From NCBI RefSeq assembly GCF_032854445.1, contig NC_088304.1:28343732-28407731 (forward strand): 64,000 nt of DNA. Reading direction: 5' to 3'. How positions within the stretch are numbered: position 1 is the stretch's first letter; every line of letters starts with the position of its first letter. This DNA comes from Liolophura sinensis (Eukaryota > Mollusca > Polyplacophora > Chitonida > Chitonidae). The position numbers were made by a program, and so were the translations under genes. This document shows positions 35,201 through 45,350 of this stretch, piece after piece. The notes under the pieces are model-generated. The model saw only the letters and a program-made list of their open reading frames with translations. It did not search any database and was not told the origin of the DNA.

Positions 35201-36479
35201 ATACGTACGAACAGCCACGAGCAATAGGCCACTTACTGCAATAACTAGAGCCCAGACATTATCGGTCAGCCACCTAGCCGCTTTCCCGAGAAGGTTAAGT
35301 AGCCAGGACACGATACTGCCAATAATACCCGGAATCGCAGCGGCAGCCTTCCCAGCCAGCTTGCCAAGGGCGCGCGCCAGGGACTGGAGATGCTTTTTCA
35401 CCCATTCTTTAAGACCACGCCCGTCGGGTGGAGGTGGCTGGATGCTCCCGCCGGACCCGCCAGTTAGCGCCAGCTTTATCGCTAGCCCCAGTGTCGAGAT
35501 CGCCATCCCAATTGCCGTGAGAATGGAGACCACGGTTATTCCCTGCTCCCAGAAGAGGGTGCGGACGCGCTCGGCCAGAGTGGTATCCGTGTGTAGGATG
35601 CGATCGATCGTGTGTTTGATGAGGCGTATTTGCGTGCGCAGGGCTTCGCCCGTTAAAGAGGCTGCTTCGAGCCGGGCCACCCTCTCGTCCTCCAGATTCC
35701 TTATCCGGTCTGCCATCCGACGCCGGGAGAATTCATCAGTGGCCTCCTCCAACTTCTGTTTTTGTTTTGCGATGTCCTTATCGAGATTTGACTGCCTGGC
35801 GAGGTTATTCGCGTGTTCGCCTTCCGAGGTCTGCAGTGCCTTGTCAAGCCCCAGAAGTTCTCGCATGGGAAGAGGAGGGTCGTTTATCGTTTGAAGAGCC
35901 CGCTCGACCTCACTATCCGTCAAGCTTGTTTCCAGTGTGTGGACAGCATCAGCGGCCTTTTTCGCTGGTTGGCTTAAATCCTCCAGCTCAATGGTATCTG
36001 CCTCGCCGGCCGCGGCATTGAGTTCTGCACTCGCTGTCTCCAGGGCTGCGACCGCTGCCGGATACAACGATGTCTGTTCTCTTCTTTTCCAGTCTATAAA
36101 GCCCAGCCCCCCCTTCTCCCCTAACAACATTAACCTCTCCTTTATTGGCGACTGTTGAGAGGGCTAGCGGTTCACCTGTTCGTTTGTTGATGATGTCCAG
36201 TTTGGGGTGGGCCACGAGTCGCAGACGCCCTTGGACAACCTCAAACCTCGTGTAATCGCGAAAGAGGGAGGTAAGGCTGGGATCTGCCTTCGCCAAGGCT
36301 TCGTAATAATCATGCACGGCGGTCTGCGTCAGCTCTCGTTGAAGGTTTCAGGCGGCCGCATCCCGGCTTTGTTGCTCGGGAACATCACCACCTGCAAGGA
36401 GAGTGGTCTGCTCGTCGTCGATGTTGTTGTCCTCTTGGGCGTCGTCGAACGCCTGGTCACCAATATCAAAGACTGCCAT
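35174..36479 (-). pseudogene. Polinton coiled-coil/membrane protein, one stop and one frameshift
   Basis: Starts MAVFDIGDQAFDDAQEDN at 36479. An in-frame TGA at 36348-36350 interrupts it; the frame goes on with QRELTQTAVHDYYEALAK and SLFRDYTRFEVVQGRLRL. A frameshift in a G-rich tract near 36115-36125 leads into LGFIDWKRREQTSLYP. A long charged, probably coiled-coil middle follows (LDKDIAKQKQKLEEATDEF, RIRNLEDERVARLEA), then TLAERVRTLFWEQGITVVSI. The C-terminus has a proline-rich linker and hydrophobic segments (GKAAAAIPGIIGSIVSWLLN, NVWALVIAVSGLLLVAV). I remember this arrangement well from Polintons; function unknown, possibly a membrane-active virion protein. Divergent from the major capsid gene, with about 120 bp between them. 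Confidence 0.75.
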
Positions 36480-36599
36480 AATCTTCGTATTGAACATTGC
36501 AAGGTATACCTTCAATACACACAACGGATGCATACGGACGCAGGCTAAACCCTTCAGAACACTCCGTAAGCCTGGGGGTGGGGGGGGGGGGGTACAAGG

Positions 36600-37821
36600 T
36601 GTACGGCAGTCCTTGGTCATCACCAACAACTCGAGTACGATCGACCAGAATCAACAACTCTTGGTCCGCTTCTCCAACCTCGGCGCAAATGACGTCATTG
36701 TGCCCGGTACCGTGCGCTTGGCCTTCTCGATCACGATCAATTCATCGGACCCGAACGCCACAGTGGTAGGGAATCTCGGACGCGCAGTAGTCAAGAAAAC
36801 CACGATCAGAATCAGCGGGAATGAGGTAATGTCCATCGACGACCCTAATGTCTTTCATTGCTACGGCGACTTATGGCTGACCAAAAACGAACGGCGGAAT
36901 GCGGCCTACCAAGGCATCGTCAGCGAAAACATGCCTAAACTTCGAGTCGAAGCGGGGGACGCAAGTAAAGACGATGCTGGAGAAAATGCCATCGCTCGCG
37001 CCTTTGGCAGCCGGTTCCACATCCCGCTAGACTTTGAGCTTCTAGATAACCACATGCCATTCTACCAGAGTGCCTTGGCCGACCGACTGGAGTACGAACT
37101 GACGTTTAACGATTACGGCCAGGTCATCCAGACAACAGACGATGCTGAGGCAACTTACACCATCGACAACATAAGCTTGAAGTTCGATATGGTCACCGAA
37201 GAGGAGCTCGCTAGACAGATCCGCACCCAGTTTGCCGGAGGCGTCTCCATTCTGTAAGATCGCGTCCTCCGCTACCGAAAGTTTGTGAAGGACAAGTCTG
37301 ATACTCTCTGGAACATAAACCTGAACACGCCCGCGAGAGCCATGAAGGGCATCCTCATGTTGTTCGAGACTAAAGGAACCCCGTGGAAGAGGAGGTCGGA
37401 ATCCTTCTACAACCCGAAGATCACCAGAGTAGATGTCACAATAGAAGGGGTCCCCAATCAGCTGTACAGCCAGGGCATCTGGGCGTACCAGCAATGGGGC
37501 GAGGTCCAGAGGTTCTTCGCCAGCTCACCCCTTAAGAAGCGGAACCCTGAGGTGGCCAGGGTCGTAAAAGACTTAGGCCTGGCAAACGTCTCCCTGAAAG
37601 AGTTCTTGACGGATAAGCACGCTTTCTGGTTTGACCTTCGGCCAAGCGACGATGACGAGCTGCATGGCAGTGGGAGGCGCGTTGTGAACGCCAGCGAGGG
37701 GATTACGATACAGGTGACAAAAGAGAGAGAAGATCCTGGCGTGTTGAACGTATATCTCTATGTGATCATGGACGCAAAGCTGCACATCAAGGATGGTAGA
37801 TTCGTTAGAGCGCTTTATTGA
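36600..37821 (+). pseudogene. MCP: Major capsid protein, double jelly-roll type
   Basis: One frame carries the Polinton major capsid protein: STIDQNQQLLVRFSN, NLGRAVVKKTTIRISGNEV, MPFYQSALADRLEYELTF, then NINLNTPARAMKGILMLF, IEGVPNQLYSQGIWAYQQW and DDDELHGSGRRVVNASEGI, ending RALY. This family forms the capsid shell in Polinton-like viruses. A TAA at 37255-37257 splits the frame in the middle with no change of frame, so a single base change explains it. The N-terminal start is unclear: a G-rich homopolymer at about 36575-36593 lies where the first residues should be, and no good in-frame ATG is near. The 3' end overlaps the ATPase start by 29 bp. Confidence 0.88.
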
Positions 37822-38406
37822 TGACGGCCACTGCGCGATTATCTGTGGGCAGACGAACTGCGGCAAAACAGTCTTCGTGCTGGACCTGCTTGAGGGCCCT
37901 TTCCGCGGTTTCTTTCATCACATTGTTATACTTTGCCCCACTCTTAAGCATGACGAGGCGTACCGGGGGAGATGGATACTGTCTGGCCCTGAGGTCTATT
38001 GTTTTGACCCCGGCGATCGGCTCAACGACTGTCTGATAGCTTTCTACAGATTGTTCGAGGGGGAGCCCACCCTATACATCATCGATGATTGTAGCGCGTT
38101 GGAGGCGATAAAGATGGAAAAAAAATGCTGTCATTCATGGCTTTCTCGGGCCGTCATGCAAAGCAAAGTGTCTGGGTCCTCACTCAGAAATACAACGCCG
38201 TCCTCAAAGACTTTCGCGAGCAGACAAGGTGGGTGGCTTTATTCCACCGCAAAGATTGGCACTTCTCCAATGAATGCCTGGAAGAGAACCACACTATCGA
38301 GGCCGAGAACGAAAAGGCAGAGGTTCGACAGAAGCTCAAGAACAATCCGCATTCTAAGCTCCTGCTAATGATTGATACGTCCGCCACATCTAAGATTATA
38401 TATTAG
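37793..38406 (+). pseudogene. Genome-packaging ATPase (FtsK/HerA, A32-like)
   Basis: ATG at 37793 inside the capsid gene's 3' end. The P-loop (Walker A) is GQTNCGKT at about residues 19-26; Walker B is LYIIDDCSA. After the A8 run at 38117-38124 the frame shifts by one. The rest, with FSGRHAKQSVWVLTQKYNAV and LKDFREQTRWVALFH (sensor-like VLTQ segment), ends KIIY-stop at 38406. Family members drive DNA into the capsid and are about 200 residues, which fits. The homopolymer frameshift is the only lesion, so it could in principle be a sequencing error. The neighbours' lesions make real decay more likely. Confidence 0.88.
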
Positions 38407-38408
38407 AC

Positions 38409-38997
38409 GTAGGCGCCCCTTTCCAATGAGCTTATAGATGAGATTCTGGGCGCAGAGGAGGAGCCAACAGCCCGGCCCCAGCGAACAGCCGCCGCAGGAA
38501 CAAGATGATGCACGGCAACACAGGCATACGCTGGCGGCACTTGCGGTGGGCAGGCCAAGCGATATCTGGTAAAAGATGTAACAGCCGCTAAAATCGACGC
38601 CATGAGCGACGAAGACGTTGAAAGGCTGCACTCCCGGTACGAGGCTAAGCTCGGTGCGCAGATGGTTAACGGTCTTAGAGGTATGTTCTTGAGATCATAT
38701 GTAATGGCGGCCAGATGGCTCCTACCTATCCCACCCGAGAATCGACCAATGCTCATGGCACAGCTCGCCACAGACCCATTTGTTGAACAGGCGATTAACA
38801 GGGCTAGCTGCTGGCTATACTACTGCTATGGTAAGTACTTAGTTCCGTTACCCATGGCGCTGATCACTGCTGAGCACTGCTTATTTAAACACCACTGCTG
38901 TCCTAGAAATGAGCCGTATGTTCCAGAGAAACATGAGTACAACGAATCCAGAATGCCCGAAGAAAACGGAGGGGGTGACAGCGGATTCTACAAATGA
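38409..38997 (+). pseudogene. Conserved Polinton protein (ERLxxRYEAKLG family), frameshifted
   Basis: The best segment is MSDEDVERLHSRYEAKLGAQ, then RWLLPIPPENRPMLMAQLAT, DPFVEQAINRASCWLYY and ITAEHCLFKHHCC. The expected N-terminal part is spread over two other frames upstream: LIDEILGAEEEPTARPQ and HTLAALAVGRP. This implies shifts near 38505 and 38553, and the start codon seems lost just after the ATPase stop. The cysteine/histidine cluster near the end (EHCLFKHHCC) is a possible metal site. A familiar Polinton companion; function unknown. Confidence 0.68.
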
Positions 38998-39291
38998 CGG
39001 CCCTGCGAAGAATCCCAAAAAAGTCGCTGCGGGTCGAGCGGGTGCTGCAGCGAGAAAGGCCAAGGCTGAAAAGCTCAAGAACGAGCTTCACAATGGTAAG
39101 GCTGCTTTGTTTGGCGCGGCTGATTCTACTAAGAAACGGCCGAATAAACCGGATTCTACGAAGGAGGAGGAGCCACAGATTTTGCGAAGGAACCGGATTC
39201 TACGAAGGCACTCCAAATCACCCACTGGAGGGTGCCCCTGGCGTTATTAGGCGTTGGCAGCCTTGCAGTGGTAGTGTTGCTACGCGTGTGA
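38933..39291 (+). pseudogene. Small basic Polinton protein with C-terminal membrane span, frameshifted
   Basis: Begins MSTTNPECPKKTEG at 38933, within the 3' part of the previous gene. A lysine/arginine/alanine-rich segment, KKVAAGRAGAAARKAKAEKL, follows. A DSTK motif recurs three times (about 39120-39215). A shift in a GAG-rich tract at 39165-39172 moves the coding signal to a frame ending in one hydrophobic span, VPLALLGVGSLAVVVLLRV, and stop at 39289-39291. A basic body plus membrane tail would suit a DNA- or capsid-to-membrane linker; that is inference only. Confidence 0.6.
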
Positions 39292-39391
39292 CGCAGCCGC
39301 TATACAACACATGCACGAGGTGCAGATATTACGCCGCAAGAAAAGAATCTCTATTTGAATACACGTCGCGATCCTTTCTATATAGAGCAGC

Positions 39392-39632
39392 ATGACTGCT
39401 CCACCCGGTGACGGAAAAGTGCTAGTCAACGCGGCCTACCACGCCGCTGTGGTCTCTCTCCTGGCTACTGGGTACGCTCATCTCGGCCAGATGTTCCTGA
39501 AAGGAGCCCTCCCGAAGCTGGACTTAACCCCCCCGTGACGTCGGCATGGTCATTGCAGATGTAGGCCTGGCCATGTTTTCGAAGGAAGTGCTAATTAAAC
39601 AAGGGTTCCTTCCTCCTAATATAATCCAGTAG
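39392..39632 (+). pseudogene. Small hydrophobic Polinton protein, frameshift in C7 run
   Basis: Starts MTAPPGDGKVLVNAAYHA at 39392, continues LLATGYAHLGQMF and GALPKLDLTP. A run of seven C at 39528-39534 puts it out of frame. One fewer C restores RDVGMVIADVGLAMFSKEVL and IKQGFLPPNIIQ with a stop at 39630-39632, about 79 residues in all. The next gene's ATG is 2 bp downstream. Recognised as a Polinton companion; role unknown. Confidence 0.68.
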
Positions 39633-39634
39633 TA

Positions 39635-40061
39635 ATGGCCTCCATCGCAATGATGATGGGCGGCGCCCTCGTAAACGCTTTGGCCTTCAGCGGGAGCAGC
39701 TATAAGTTTTCGATGCTGAGGAATTCCGGTGTCTACGAAGAGCGGAGGCGCCATGGCCGCGCTGTAGAGCAGCTCCAAGCCACCGAGGAACAATGGGCCC
39801 AAATGCGCACTGAGCGCTTGGACTGGATCAACGATAACCTCCGCCACGCTGTGCAAACGTTCCGGGATGTCGACGGTGCAATCCGCGAGTATTCTAGGGC
39901 CTTACACGCGATGCACGCGACGCGCTGCCCGGCACAGAGCCACAGCTCTCCGATTTATATGTGCCTAGTGAAGATCAAAAACACCGCGAGATGGCCTTCA
40001 TCATCCTGGGATGTGTGTGGTTGGGGGTGTGAGTTACGGAATCGCAAAACTCACCAAGTAA
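39635..40061 (+). pseudogene. Conserved Polinton protein with coiled middle, frameshifted
   Basis: Starts MASIAMMMGGALVNALAFSG at 39635, with a hydrophobic N-terminus. A charged helical stretch follows: RAVEQLQATEEQWAQMR, then RLDWINDNLRHAVQTFRDVD. After IREYSRALHAM the coding signal shifts near 39920 to a frame with LSDLYVPSEDQKHREMAFII. It shifts again at a G5 tract near 40025 to end SYGIAKLTK-stop at 40059-40061. About 140 residues. Familiar in Polintons; function unknown. Two homopolymer-type shifts. Confidence 0.62.
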
Positions 40062-40104
40062 TCCTAACTGACTGTGCCGGACTCCCCATCGAGCTCCTCA
40101 CTGT

Positions 40105-40203
40105 ATGGCAGGCACGATCTTAGTAGTGAGGTGGTTCTGCGCACGCAAATACGCCGCGACGATTAACATCTTTTTCGTCGCAAATCTGTTAGAGGGCTGC
40201 TAG
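40105..40203 (+). CDS. Possible micro-ORF before the integrase
   Basis: 32 codons, MAGTILVVRWFCARKYAATI then a hydrophobic tail NIFFVANLL, filling the only gap between the previous gene and the integrase. No recognised family and no supporting signal beyond position; it may be chance. Confidence 0.2.
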   Translation: MAGTILVVRWFCARKYAATINIFFVANLLEGC

Positions 40204-40217
40204 AATACCTTGATGAC

Positions 40218-41237
40218 ATGGCTAGTAAGGTGTCTGCTCGCCTGGCAAATATCTACTCCAGCCCTCGTGGGTACTGGAAGGGCCACGCGGCCATCCAGAA
40301 ACTTGCCACTGCGGCAAAAGTCTCCGAAGATGTGGTCCGGGCCTGGCTGGAAAAGCAGACTATCTGGCAGATATAGTTGCCTCGTCCCCGAAAAATACCG
40401 AGGCCTATGTTCGATGTTTCCACGCCGAATGACATCCACCAAGCCGATCTTCTATTTCTACCACATGATCGGCGAGGCCGGAAGCTGTAAAAGTACGCGC
40501 TGGCATTTGTTGATGTCGCTTCTCGCTACAAAGAGGCGGAACCTCTGGCTACTAAAGATTCCAAAGAAGTCGCTGATGCTCTCTCTCGCATTTACAAGCG
40601 GGGGCCCCTGAGATGGCCGAAGCTTCTCCAAGTTGACCCTGGCCGCGAGTTTATGGGTGCGGTGAGGCAACTGTTGGCCAAACACGATGTCACAGTCCGC
40701 TGAGGACGCGTGGATGTCCACCGAGACCAAGGCATAGTGGAGCATTCTAACCGTACTCTGGCTGAGCGGCTCTTTGGACATCAGTACGCCCAGGAGATGC
40801 GCCTCCCCCCCGAACACCGGTCTACAGAATGGGTGGCTCGGCTGCCCTCTTTTGTGGCCGCTCTGAATAACAAGACAACGAGACTGATCGGTAAAAAGCC
40901 GAAAGACGCCATCAAGGCACAAGAGGTGCCACATAAGCCTTCCTCGACGGTTCCAGGTCGTCCCGTTGGACTTGATGAGCGGAAGATCCCCGAGGGTGTT
41001 GGTGTTCGTTATTTCTACCAGCCTGGAGACCTGGAGGGCGGCCGCCGTCGCGCGACTGATCCTGTGTGGCCTCTAGAGATATATCGGCTTGGGCGCTCTG
41101 TCACAAAGCCTAATGAGACCGTGCTGTACTATCTAGATGATACGTCGGATGGCCCGCGACGGGGCTTCGTTCGTGGAGAGATGCTTATAGTGCCTCCCGA
41201 TACTCAACGTCCCCCGGATGGGGTTCTTCGGCGCTAG
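40218..41237 (+). pseudogene. INT: Retroviral-type (DDE) integrase of Polinton, three in-frame stops
   Basis: A single frame of 340 codons. The N-terminal part has YSSPRGYWKGHAAIQKLAT and VRAWLEKQTIWQ. The catalytic core has HQADLLFLPHD (first Asp), PKLLQVDPGREFMGAV (second Asp) and HRDQGIVEHSNRTLAERLFG (Glu). The C-terminus includes RATDPVWPLEIYRLG and GPRRGFVRGEMLIVPP. Premature stops are TAG 40374-40376, TAA 40488-40490 and TGA 40701-40703. The first two fall where tyrosine is usual and the third where arginine is usual (a CGA-to-TGA change fits). There is no frameshift in 1 kb. The enzyme inserts the element into host DNA; this copy cannot. Convergent with the polymerase gene. Confidence 0.92.
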
Positions 41238-41239
41238 TA

Positions 41240-44200
41240 GTTTCTCGATGAGGACGTCCATCTGAGCCCATTCTGCGGGCGCCACATCTTTATGGCCGTA
41301 AGCCAGGGTGTGGACACCATCTTCGGCGATCCAGCGCTTACTATCGAAAGGGGACAGTGAGACCTTATGGAGCGGCTGTCCGTAGATATGGTGGCGCTCT
41401 GATCGCAGCTCTGATCTTCTCCAAGAGGGCCTCTTTGTGCTGCCTATGGCGGATATGCTTTTCCACAACACCCTTTTTCACGCCCTTGGCCTTCTTTATG
41501 TTGGCTCCGCTGGCCTCCAGAATGGAGTACATATTGGGTCGCAAACCTATGTATTCGGAGATCGGCCGCCCCGCGCACTCGTCCTTCATTTTCCCCAAGA
41601 CCTTCATATTTGCTACGCTGTGCAGGGGTTGGTCTTGTGGGTAATATGAGGTGTCGTACAGGTTTGAATTCTCGGCCATATCCCATTAAGCATCATCCGT
41701 CTGAATCTCGAGTAGCAGACTATCCATGTCAGTGTAGAGGAGCTGGCAGCGCTATCCGTACTGAGCCTTCATGTGGTTGTAGTAGAAGTCGTACATCAGG
41801 TGCTTTGAGAGATCTAGAATGCTCATGCCCACGTAGATAGGTCGGTTTAGGACTAGACGGGTCTTGTGCATCTGAATCGCTGCGAGGTCATCATCAAACA
41901 TGTTTGCCCGTGCGAAGCTCGGGCTGGCTATCAAGCGTCGGAGCTTGTCGTCTTCTCCAGAGCGTACCAGCTTGACGTCCACACGCTTCCGAATGTTCTC
42001 CATAGTTTTTTTCCGAAGACCGAGTTATTCATTAGCTTGTACAGGTCCTTCTCGAATTTACTCGCGGCCGTTTTTCGGAGCTCGGTGTTCATCCTGATAT
42101 AGGGTTCCATCCAAGGGCTCTGGGCGAATCTCAGGGCTTGGTAAACCTTTGTCAGGCGCATTCCCAGATATAGATACAGCTGTAGGTTCCGGTAATGCAG
42201 GACGTACCGTTCCTTGTTGCGGAGGTTGTGGACCAGCTTTTCGACCTCGGTCTCTTGCCGAGAAGACCGTGCTGATAGTCCGACATCCACCCCTTCCGGA
42301 CCACCAGACGCTCCGGGGCTAATGGGTCTGTCGTGGGGGTGGGTAGCAATCGATTCACCGAGACGCTGCGCCTCATCTACCCACTGGAAGCCGCCCGTTG
42401 GAAGGAAATGACTCATAGCCCAGCCATATAGATTATTGGCGTCTAGGTATTGGATGTAGCTATTTGGGCTTTCGGGGTTGTATCCCTCCACCTGCGGATT
42501 ATTGGCTTTGGCGTATCGCTTACTTACCATGGACATACCTTCTTGCAACCCCTTCTCAATGAGGAGATGTTGGTCATAGTCTGTCAACAGCTCCAGCTCT
42601 ACCCCGGTCTTCTTGACCAGCGCATCCCACGGGAGACCTGGGCTCGTAAAGTAGTGAGCTGGGTCCAATCCATACTACTCTCAACAAGTATTCCGGAAGG
42701 CTTCAAACACATCAGCCAATAGGAGCACGTCTGTGTGGCAGTGAAGGTCTGTGTAGTCTCCCAGATTGGTGCAGTCAAATACCTTCCATACATGTTGAGC
42801 GTGGATGTAGTCCTCATGGCTAATGCCTCCGACTTTGAGCTTACTGTAGAAAGCCTCATTGGGTGGGAGGCTGGACTCGTCGAAGCGCTCCCAGGAGTCC
42901 ATATACTCATAGGGGTAGACACCCTTGCGCATGAGTAGCTTTCGTCTTTCTTCGGCGGGCTCATACCGGGCTGTGATGTGGAAAGCCTCAGGTTTGTTGG
43001 ACTCAACCAGATTGCCAAGGGAAGCCGGTAAGAATTGAACGCCGTCGATGAAGCGGAGCTGCTCTAGCGAGAAGGAGATGTACTTTTCCGTGTTGTTGGG
43101 GATACAGGAGATGCGGCCCTTCACCTTACTTATGGCTTGCATCAGGAGGTGCCCGTCGTAGCCCCGTAGGTTGTGGAAGACTACAGGTATGGCTGTCTTG
43201 GGGCCCAGCCGCAACTTTAGGTTGCATACGTTATGGGCCGCGCCTCTGTACTTGCCGGTGATATGGCAGTGATTGCGCACAGAATCGGCGACTCTCACAC
43301 ACAGGTTGTGGCGTTGTTGTGGGCCTGCCAGTCCTGGGGAGTCATTCTCATGGCTATAGGGTTAGCTAGAACATTTTTGATTTCCCGCTCCTCCTGCTGG
43401 ATAGCTCTGAGGAAGTGTTCCGTCGCGTTATCGCCTCTGTATACCACGGGGGGTTTTGTGCGGCCGTCGCAACGCACCACAACATGGCAGTAACCACTGG
43501 GCTCGTGGTGCTGAGTCTTTTGAGTGCTGCTCTCTGTAGGGCTGAGAGGTGGGCCTTCAACCTTTTTGGTCAGAGCCTCGAAGTCGGCATATATCATGAA
43601 CGGAGCCGGTAGCTCTTTGTGGTGGTTCTGAAAGGTGTGCTTGCTTTCCCCCTCCTGGGGCATCTCCACCCCCACCGTCGACTGGCCAATCCCTCGGCAT
43701 TCCGGCTTATGCGCCTCGAGCAGGTCCTCCCTTTTGTAGCCGTGTAGGCAACGCTCGCAGAAGTGTTTGCGATTTGGCGCCTTACTTTCTTGGTATAGGA
43801 GCCGATTGAGGTCTTTTATCCACGTATAATGGAATTTGCCTGCCTTTTTAATCAGCAGCAGATTGATTCGGGGCGCGTCGCCGGGCTTCTTGCTGAGGCG
43901 GTGCACGATCACACCCTTGTCCCACCCGAACACGTTGATGGCGAGGTCGTTCTTTTCCTCCACTTTAGGGATCTGAGAGATGGGCGTGGGGATGTCGATC
44001 CCCCCAAAGTCAAGACCATCCTTGGTGGGATACTTTGTTGGTCTCTGAGGGTGCCCGGCGGCTGGAAATAAGGCAGACCGGAGTGCCCATCGGAGGCAGT
44101 CGTTGTCTTTGTTCTTCACATTTATGACTGCTTTCTTGTTACTCACGGCTGCAGGTAGGGGGATGTAGGACCCGCCTCTCAGCGGCTGATACCTTGCAAT

Positions 44201-44872
44201 GTCAAACCAGAGTGTTTACACGCTATTGACAACCCACCCTGACCCTCGCTGTGTCCATTTTTCTAGCACCTCCTGGGTGGTGTTGAAGGCCTTATCTAGA
44301 GCCCCGTCAATGCAACCGGCCTCTATGAGGGCCTCCTGTTTGCTGTGGAGTACTGGGCTGGTATACTCTTCACTGTCATCGGCGTTGTCCTTTTGCAACT
44401 GAACCCTGAGGCCTAGTTGGAACCTAACCCCGTTGAGTGCCAGGATCTCTTCTTCTAGCTTCTGGCGAATAATGGTTCGTATTTCTTCTAAGAAAGCTAC
44501 TGGGTCCGTCCAAACACCTTTGGGCACGTTCATCTGCCATACCCGGAGGAGATTCCTTATGGCCCTACCGGTGTTAATGAATTCTAGTTTCTTTTCACCC
44601 TGTATTCCGCCTAGCAATTCATCCAACTCCTCGTTACTGAGGAAGTTCTTGTTGTCTTGCTTCAACACCTCGTTACTGACGGAGTTCTTGTTGTCTTGCA
44701 GTTGCTTCCACTCAGCCACAGCCGTTTTATGCCTGTTGAGGATCCCCTGCATTTCTTCCAAGGCATTGTGGGACCGTGGGTACTTGGGCCGCACACCTAG
44801 GAGCGTCTCAAACTCCTCCCGTAGTGCTCGCGCTTTTTGATGGTGCCTCATTGTACGAGCCGATATCATCAT
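41240..44872 (-). pseudogene. PolB: Protein-primed family B DNA polymerase of Polinton
   Basis: About 1,200 codons. N-terminal region from MRHHQKARALREEFETL; core from RNHCHITGKYRG. Exonuclease motifs: ADFEALTKKVE (about 43580), HNLRGYDGHLLM (about 43160), HTDVLLLADVFEAF (about 42720). Polymerase motifs: A, YLDANNLYGWAMS (about 42435); B, KLMNNSVFGK (about 42025); C, LLYTDMDSLLLEIQ (about 41730), with both aspartates kept. C-terminal signature SPFDSKRWIAEDGVHTLAYG. Lesions: stops at 44216-44218, 42681-42683, 42675-42677, 41752-41754 and 41686-41688; frameshifts near 43297, at the A7 run near 42005-42011, and near 41400. The enzyme would copy the genome using a terminal protein primer. The exact C-terminus is uncertain because it meets the integrase stop. 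Confidence 0.92.
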
Positions 44873-44893
44873 TATACTAATAACATCAACTCT

Positions 44894-45133
44894 CTAATTG
44901 TAAATTTCGATAGCCGCCAGCCGTTTGAACTCTTCCAAGAAAGCCTTGAGCCTCCGCTGCCTTTTACACGTCCGGACTCTATTATATCCGCAGCTCATGC
45001 AAAGCCGAACTCGGTTTTTAACACCCCGACCACAGCTAATACATGGCTTGGTGCTAAGACCCTTCCGCAGACGGTTTAGGTGAACCCCGCAGTACTCCCC
45101 CAGACAACTCTTACACAATTGGTGTAGAAGCAT
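44894..45133 (-). pseudogene. Zinc-ribbon N-terminal extension of PolB (or separate small protein)
   Basis: 80 codons with paired cysteines: LCKSCLGEYCGVHL, KPCISCGRGVKN and RLCMSCGYNRVR, then QRRLKAFLEEFKRLAAIEIYN, ending in TAG. The frame is the same as the polymerase start 20 bp further on, so the TAG at 44894-44896 may be one more premature stop inside a longer PolB. I recall such a cysteine-rich module at the N-terminus of some Polinton polymerases. Separate gene remains possible. Confidence 0.55.
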
Positions 45134-45171
45134 ATCTGACCAATAGGTATGTCTAATAGAACCCCAAAAAC

Positions 45172-45347
45172 AGGGAATGGGGGGCTGGGGGGCCTCTATT
45201 TGTTTTGGGGGGGGGGGGGGGCGCCAAAGGGAGGGTGTGCCAGAACCTATAGTGTGTATACTACCCCCAGGAGTAGGGAAGAGAATGGGGGCTGGGAGCC
45301 TCTATTTGCCAAGGGGAGGGTGCGCCAGAACCCCTATTCCCTATACT
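45172..45347 (-). repeat. Polinton right terminal inverted repeat, present as two tandem copies
   Basis: The inner copy (45172-45262) ends CCAGAACCTATAGTGTGTAT then ACT and contains a G16 run. The outer copy (about 45270-45347) ends CCAGAACCCCTATTCCCTAT then ACT. Both match the left end in reverse complement. The inner one is closer and shares the long homopolymer. Confidence 0.8.
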
Positions 45348-45350
45348 TCA

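Larger units (their letters stand above)
30768..45347. mobile_element. Polinton/Maverick element (endogenous virus-like), degraded
   Basis: A 14.6 kb GC-rich block inserted in ankyrin unit 6, bounded by AGTAT...ATACT inverted repeats. It carries the Polinton signature set: protein-primed family B DNA polymerase, retroviral-type integrase, FtsK/A32-type packaging ATPase, double jelly-roll major capsid protein, a penton-like candidate, and several small proteins I remember as regular Polinton companions. The integrase and polymerase are convergent. A maturation protease was not found. Most genes carry premature stops or frameshifts, so this copy cannot move or make particles on its own. The flanking host sequence is continuous with the ankyrin repeat on both sides, except for about 177 bp that are missing. 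Confidence 0.95.

Noticed and set aside
35130-35894. 254-codon plus-strand open frame
   Set aside because: It lies opposite the conserved minus-strand Polinton protein, whose sequence is recognisable; the plus frame is arginine/serine-rich by-product.
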